This document shows positions 61,773 to 64,000 of a stretch of 64,000 bases of DNA, one piece after another. The translations under genes were made by a program, and so were the position numbers. Under the pieces are notes generated by a model that did no database searches, was not told the origin of the DNA, and saw only the letters and a program-made list of their open reading frames with translations. Origin of the DNA: [Mycobacterium] vasticus (GTDB lineage Bacteria > Actinomycetota > Actinomycetes > Mycobacteriales > Mycobacteriaceae); the NCBI RefSeq assembly GCF_020181595.1, contig NZ_CP084028.1:1709647-1773646 (forward strand), written 5' to 3'. The first letter of the stretch is position 1; each line of letters begins with the position of its first letter.

Positions 61773-62632
61773 TGTTCGGAATCGACACCGTGTTGTCCCT
61801 GTTCCGCAGTAACCACCGGCGAACCGCCGTCGCCAAGGCCGTGGTCACCGGCGCCGGCAGCGGCATAGGGCGGTCCTTCGCCCTGGAACTGGCCCGCCGC
61901 GGCGGCGACGTCATCTGCGCGGACATCGACGCCGAGCGGGCTGCCGAGACGGTGGCGCTGATCGAGCAACTGCCCACCGGCTCAGGGCACGCCGTGCAGT
62001 GCGACGTCTCCGACCGCGGCGCGATCGAACGCCTCGCCGCTCAGGCTCAGGAGATCTTCGGCGGCGCGCCGGGCTTGGTGATCAACAATGCCGGCGTTGG
62101 AGTCGGCGGAAAGCCCGTCGGCGACATCGGTTTCGACGACTGGGACTGGGCGCTCGGGATCAATCTGTGGGGCGTGGTCTACGGCTGCGAGGTCTTCACT
62201 CCGATCCTGCGATCCGCCGGCCGTGGCGGAATCATCAACGTGGCCTCGGCGGCCGGATTCGCCGCCGCACCGTCGATGGCGGCCTACAACGTGTCCAAGG
62301 CCGGCGTGATGTCGCTGTCGGAGACGCTCGCCGCAGAACTGGACGGCACCGGCATCGCCGTCACCGTGCTGTGCCCGACGTTCGTGAAAACCAACGTCTT
62401 CACCGACGGCCGGATCACACCCGGCTCGATGAACCTCAGCCAGCAGCTGGCCCGCTGGACCGGATTGTCCGCGGACGACGTCGCGGCCCGGACCCTGGAC
62501 GCCCACGACGACGGCCGGCTGTACGTGGTGCCGCAGTTCGACGCCAACGTCATCTGGCACATGAAGCGGCACTTTCCCGAGCTTTACGTCCGCGGCGCCG
62601 GACTGCTCGGCCGCGTGCTGCCCCAGAACTGA
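61772..62632 (+). CDS. Short-chain dehydrogenase/reductase (mymA-cluster type)
   Basis: This 286-residue classical SDR is intact: VTGAGSGIGRSFALEL (cofactor site), INNAGVG, VASAAGF (Ser) and YNVSK (catalytic Tyr-Lys). ICADID, with an acidic residue after the second strand, suggests NAD preference. It overlaps the esterase stop by one base (TGATG), so the genes are translationally coupled. It probably oxidises an alcohol made by the esterase/monooxygenase pair. Confidence 0.9.
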   Translation: MFGIDTVLSLFRSNHRRTAVAKAVVTGAGSGIGRSFALELARRGGDVICADIDAERAAETVALIEQLPTGSGHAVQCDVSDRGAIERLAAQAQEIFGGAPGLVINNAGVGVGGKPVGDIGFDDWDWALGINLWGVVYGCEVFTPILRSAGRGGIINVASAAGFAAAPSMAAYNVSKAGVMSLSETLAAELDGTGIAVTVLCPTFVKTNVFTDGRITPGSMNLSQQLARWTGLSADDVAARTLDAHDDGRLYVVPQFDANVIWHMKRHFPELYVRGAGLLGRVLPQN

Positions 62633-62670
62633 ACTCCGAGAAATCGACTCGCGAAAGGAACCAGGCGATC

Positions 62671-63591
62671 ATGGCGATGAATCTGGAAGAGATGCTTCAG
62701 AAGATCAAGGACAAGCAGTGGGCTCTGGTCGACATCGACTGGGATGCACCGGGAGCCGACCTGATCGAGCCCGAACTGTGGGCCAAGCTCAAGCCGTTCA
62801 TGACCGACCTGATGTGGATCGAAAACGTCGGCGCTCGCGGCTTCGCTGCACTGGCCAAGAAGGCCCCCACGCCCACGCTCAAGAGCATCTACGAGCACTT
62901 CCACGCCGAGGAGCAGAAGCACGCGAACGCCGAGCTGGCCCTGATGCGCCGGTGGGGCATGCTCGACGACGACGAGGTCCCGCCGCCCAGCGTCAACGTC
63001 CAGCTGGTCATCACCTGGCTCGACAAGTTCTCCGACAGCATGTCGCTGTCGATTCTGGGCACCGTCATCCCGATGCTGGAGGTGGCACTCGACGGCGCGT
63101 TGATCAAGTTCATCACCGATGAGGTCCAAGACCCGGTGGCCCAGGAAGTGTTCAAGCGGATCAACTCCGACGAGTCGCGTCATCTGGCTGTCGACTTCGA
63201 GGTGATGGATATCCTGGGCCACGCGAACCTGCGCAAGCTGGCGGTCGAGTTCGTCGGCAGCTGGATGAATCCCGCGCTGCTGATCGGCACGCTGAGCTAT
63301 TTCCCGCTGCTGAACAAGATGCGCGACAACATCGTGGCGATGGGTGTCGACGAAGAACGCCTATATCAGGCGATGCGCCGCTTCCGGAATGTCGGTGAGC
63401 GCAGCGCTTTCGTCCGGCGGGTGCCGATGTACCAGTTCATCTCCTGGCACGGCAAGAAGGTGATCGACCGGACCTCCAAGTACCACTGGCTGGCCGACTC
63501 CCTGGTCGCGATCACCGGCGTGATCCCGCCGGCGCTGGTGCACAACACCCCGACCTGGTCAGACGCACTGACCTACGAGCCGGTCGCGTAA
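62671..63591 (+). CDS. Ferritin-like diiron-domain protein
   Basis: This 306-residue helical protein has two carboxylate/His ligand pairs of ferritin-like diiron enzymes: EHFHAEEQKHANAE in one helix and INSDESRHLAVDFE in another, each with Glu/Asp-x-x-His. The C-terminal part contains two moderately hydrophobic helices. AAAGGA (62654-62659) precedes ATG 62671. Members occur beside SDR and flavin monooxygenase genes in mycobacteria. It may be an oxygen-activating oxidase or reductase acting on lipids; the reaction is unknown. Confidence 0.75.
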   Translation: MAMNLEEMLQKIKDKQWALVDIDWDAPGADLIEPELWAKLKPFMTDLMWIENVGARGFAALAKKAPTPTLKSIYEHFHAEEQKHANAELALMRRWGMLDDDEVPPPSVNVQLVITWLDKFSDSMSLSILGTVIPMLEVALDGALIKFITDEVQDPVAQEVFKRINSDESRHLAVDFEVMDILGHANLRKLAVEFVGSWMNPALLIGTLSYFPLLNKMRDNIVAMGVDEERLYQAMRRFRNVGERSAFVRRVPMYQFISWHGKKVIDRTSKYHWLADSLVAITGVIPPALVHNTPTWSDALTYEPVA

Positions 63592-63609
63592 GTAAGAGGG
63601 ACGATCACT

Positions 63610-64000
63610 GTGACTATCTCAACAGCCATCATCGGCGCCGGATTCGCCGGAGTCGGCGCCGCGATACGCCTCAAAGACCAGGGCATCACCGACTTCGTGA
63701 TCCTCGAACGCGATTCGCGCGTCGGCGGAACCTGGCGGGACAACACCTACCCCGGCGCGCAGTGCGACATCCCGTCGAGGCTGTACTCCTACAGCTTCGC
63801 CCGCAACCCTGAGTGGTCGCAGACCTACTCCGGTAGCGCCGAGATCCTGGGGTACATCGACACCATGGTGGAATCCGCCGGGATCGAACCCAACATCCGG
63901 TTCGGGCACAACGTGACCGGTGTCGAATACGACGCCGAGGCGGGGGAGTGGAGCATTCGGCTGGCCCGCCGCAAGCCGCTGCGGGCCCGCAATGTGATCG
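63610..64000 (+). CDS. Flavin-containing/Baeyer-Villiger monooxygenase, N-terminal part (cut by window end)
   Basis: The frame opens at GTG 63610, 18 bases after the diiron gene, and runs off the window with 130 residues visible. It has the FAD site IIGAGFAGVGAAIRL and the GGTWRDNTYPGAQCDIPSRLYSYSF block diagnostic of flavin monooxygenases of the MymA/EthA/BVMO group. NADPH-dependent oxygenation of a ketone, sulfide or fatty-acyl substrate is the family activity. Its position next to the LipR-like esterase and SDR supports a mymA-type cluster. Confidence 0.88.
   Translation, partial: MTISTAIIGAGFAGVGAAIRLKDQGITDFVILERDSRVGGTWRDNTYPGAQCDIPSRLYSYSFARNPEWSQTYSGSAEILGYIDTMVESAGIEPNIRFGHNVTGVEYDAEAGEWSIRLARRKPLRARNVI

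Overview
The window is high-GC actinobacterial DNA and looks like a non-tuberculous, probably fast-growing Mycobacterium/Mycolicibacterium. The evidence is gene content: an LpqH-type 19-kDa lipoprotein, a PE-PPE-type hydrolase domain, a SigJ-type sigma factor with a SnoaL tail, a uspABC sugar importer next to tldD/tldE, an Rv2325c-Rv2327-like ECF transporter module, and a run of genes resembling the mymA operon. These assignments come from family recognition by eye; no database search was run. No transposase, integrase, phage gene or CRISPR array was seen.

Region 1 (1-28.0 kb) is an exopolysaccharide or capsule locus of the Wzx/Wzy type. A long rightward operon (3322-16022) encodes a nucleotidyltransferase, PIG-L deacetylase, sugar epimerase, RmlC-like epimerase, TagA-type glycosyltransferase, polyprenyl-phosphate sugar transferase, flippase, a GT2-GT4 fusion, an FAD oxidoreductase and two C-methyltransferase-like proteins. 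Most junctions overlap by four bases. A P450, an SDR and a GT4 follow. A leftward operon (24289-19316) holds a Wzz/Wzc-like protein, a Wzy polymerase, a GT4 and an FkbM methyltransferase. Another leftward operon (27946-24407) pairs a complete GAF-GGDEF-EAL protein with a DUF4832-type lipoprotein. Acyl-, acetyl- and methyltransferases at the left edge probably decorate the polymer. Promoters across the locus share a CATAC-N5-GTATG palindrome and/or a downstream box, and three carry a matching short leader start.

Region 2 (28.1-42.6 kb) holds a MarR regulator divergent from an ECF transporter, a DUF559-like nuclease gene bracketed by two 56-bp hairpin repeats, uspBC, an apparent 3.7-kb insertion (truncated LuxR, LpqH-like lipoprotein, amino-acid permease) separating uspA from uspB, and tldD/tldE.

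Region 3 (42.5-52.4 kb) is one giant gene encoding 3057 residues: SARP/BTAD regulator, class III cyclase, AAA ATPase, helical repeats, then 13 NTF2-like modules in a ~270-residue alternating array. A stand-alone NTF2/epoxide-hydrolase-like gene lies just upstream.

Region 4 (52.4-64 kb) contains htpG, a quinone oxidoreductase, a carboxymuconolactone-decarboxylase-like protein, an alpha/beta hydrolase, a MddA-like methyltransferase, DoxX, an ECF sigma factor, a CAU tRNA beside an excalibur-domain remnant, a secreted PE-PPE-domain hydrolase, and a mymA-like cluster (esterase, SDR, ferritin-like diiron protein, flavin monooxygenase cut by the window edge).
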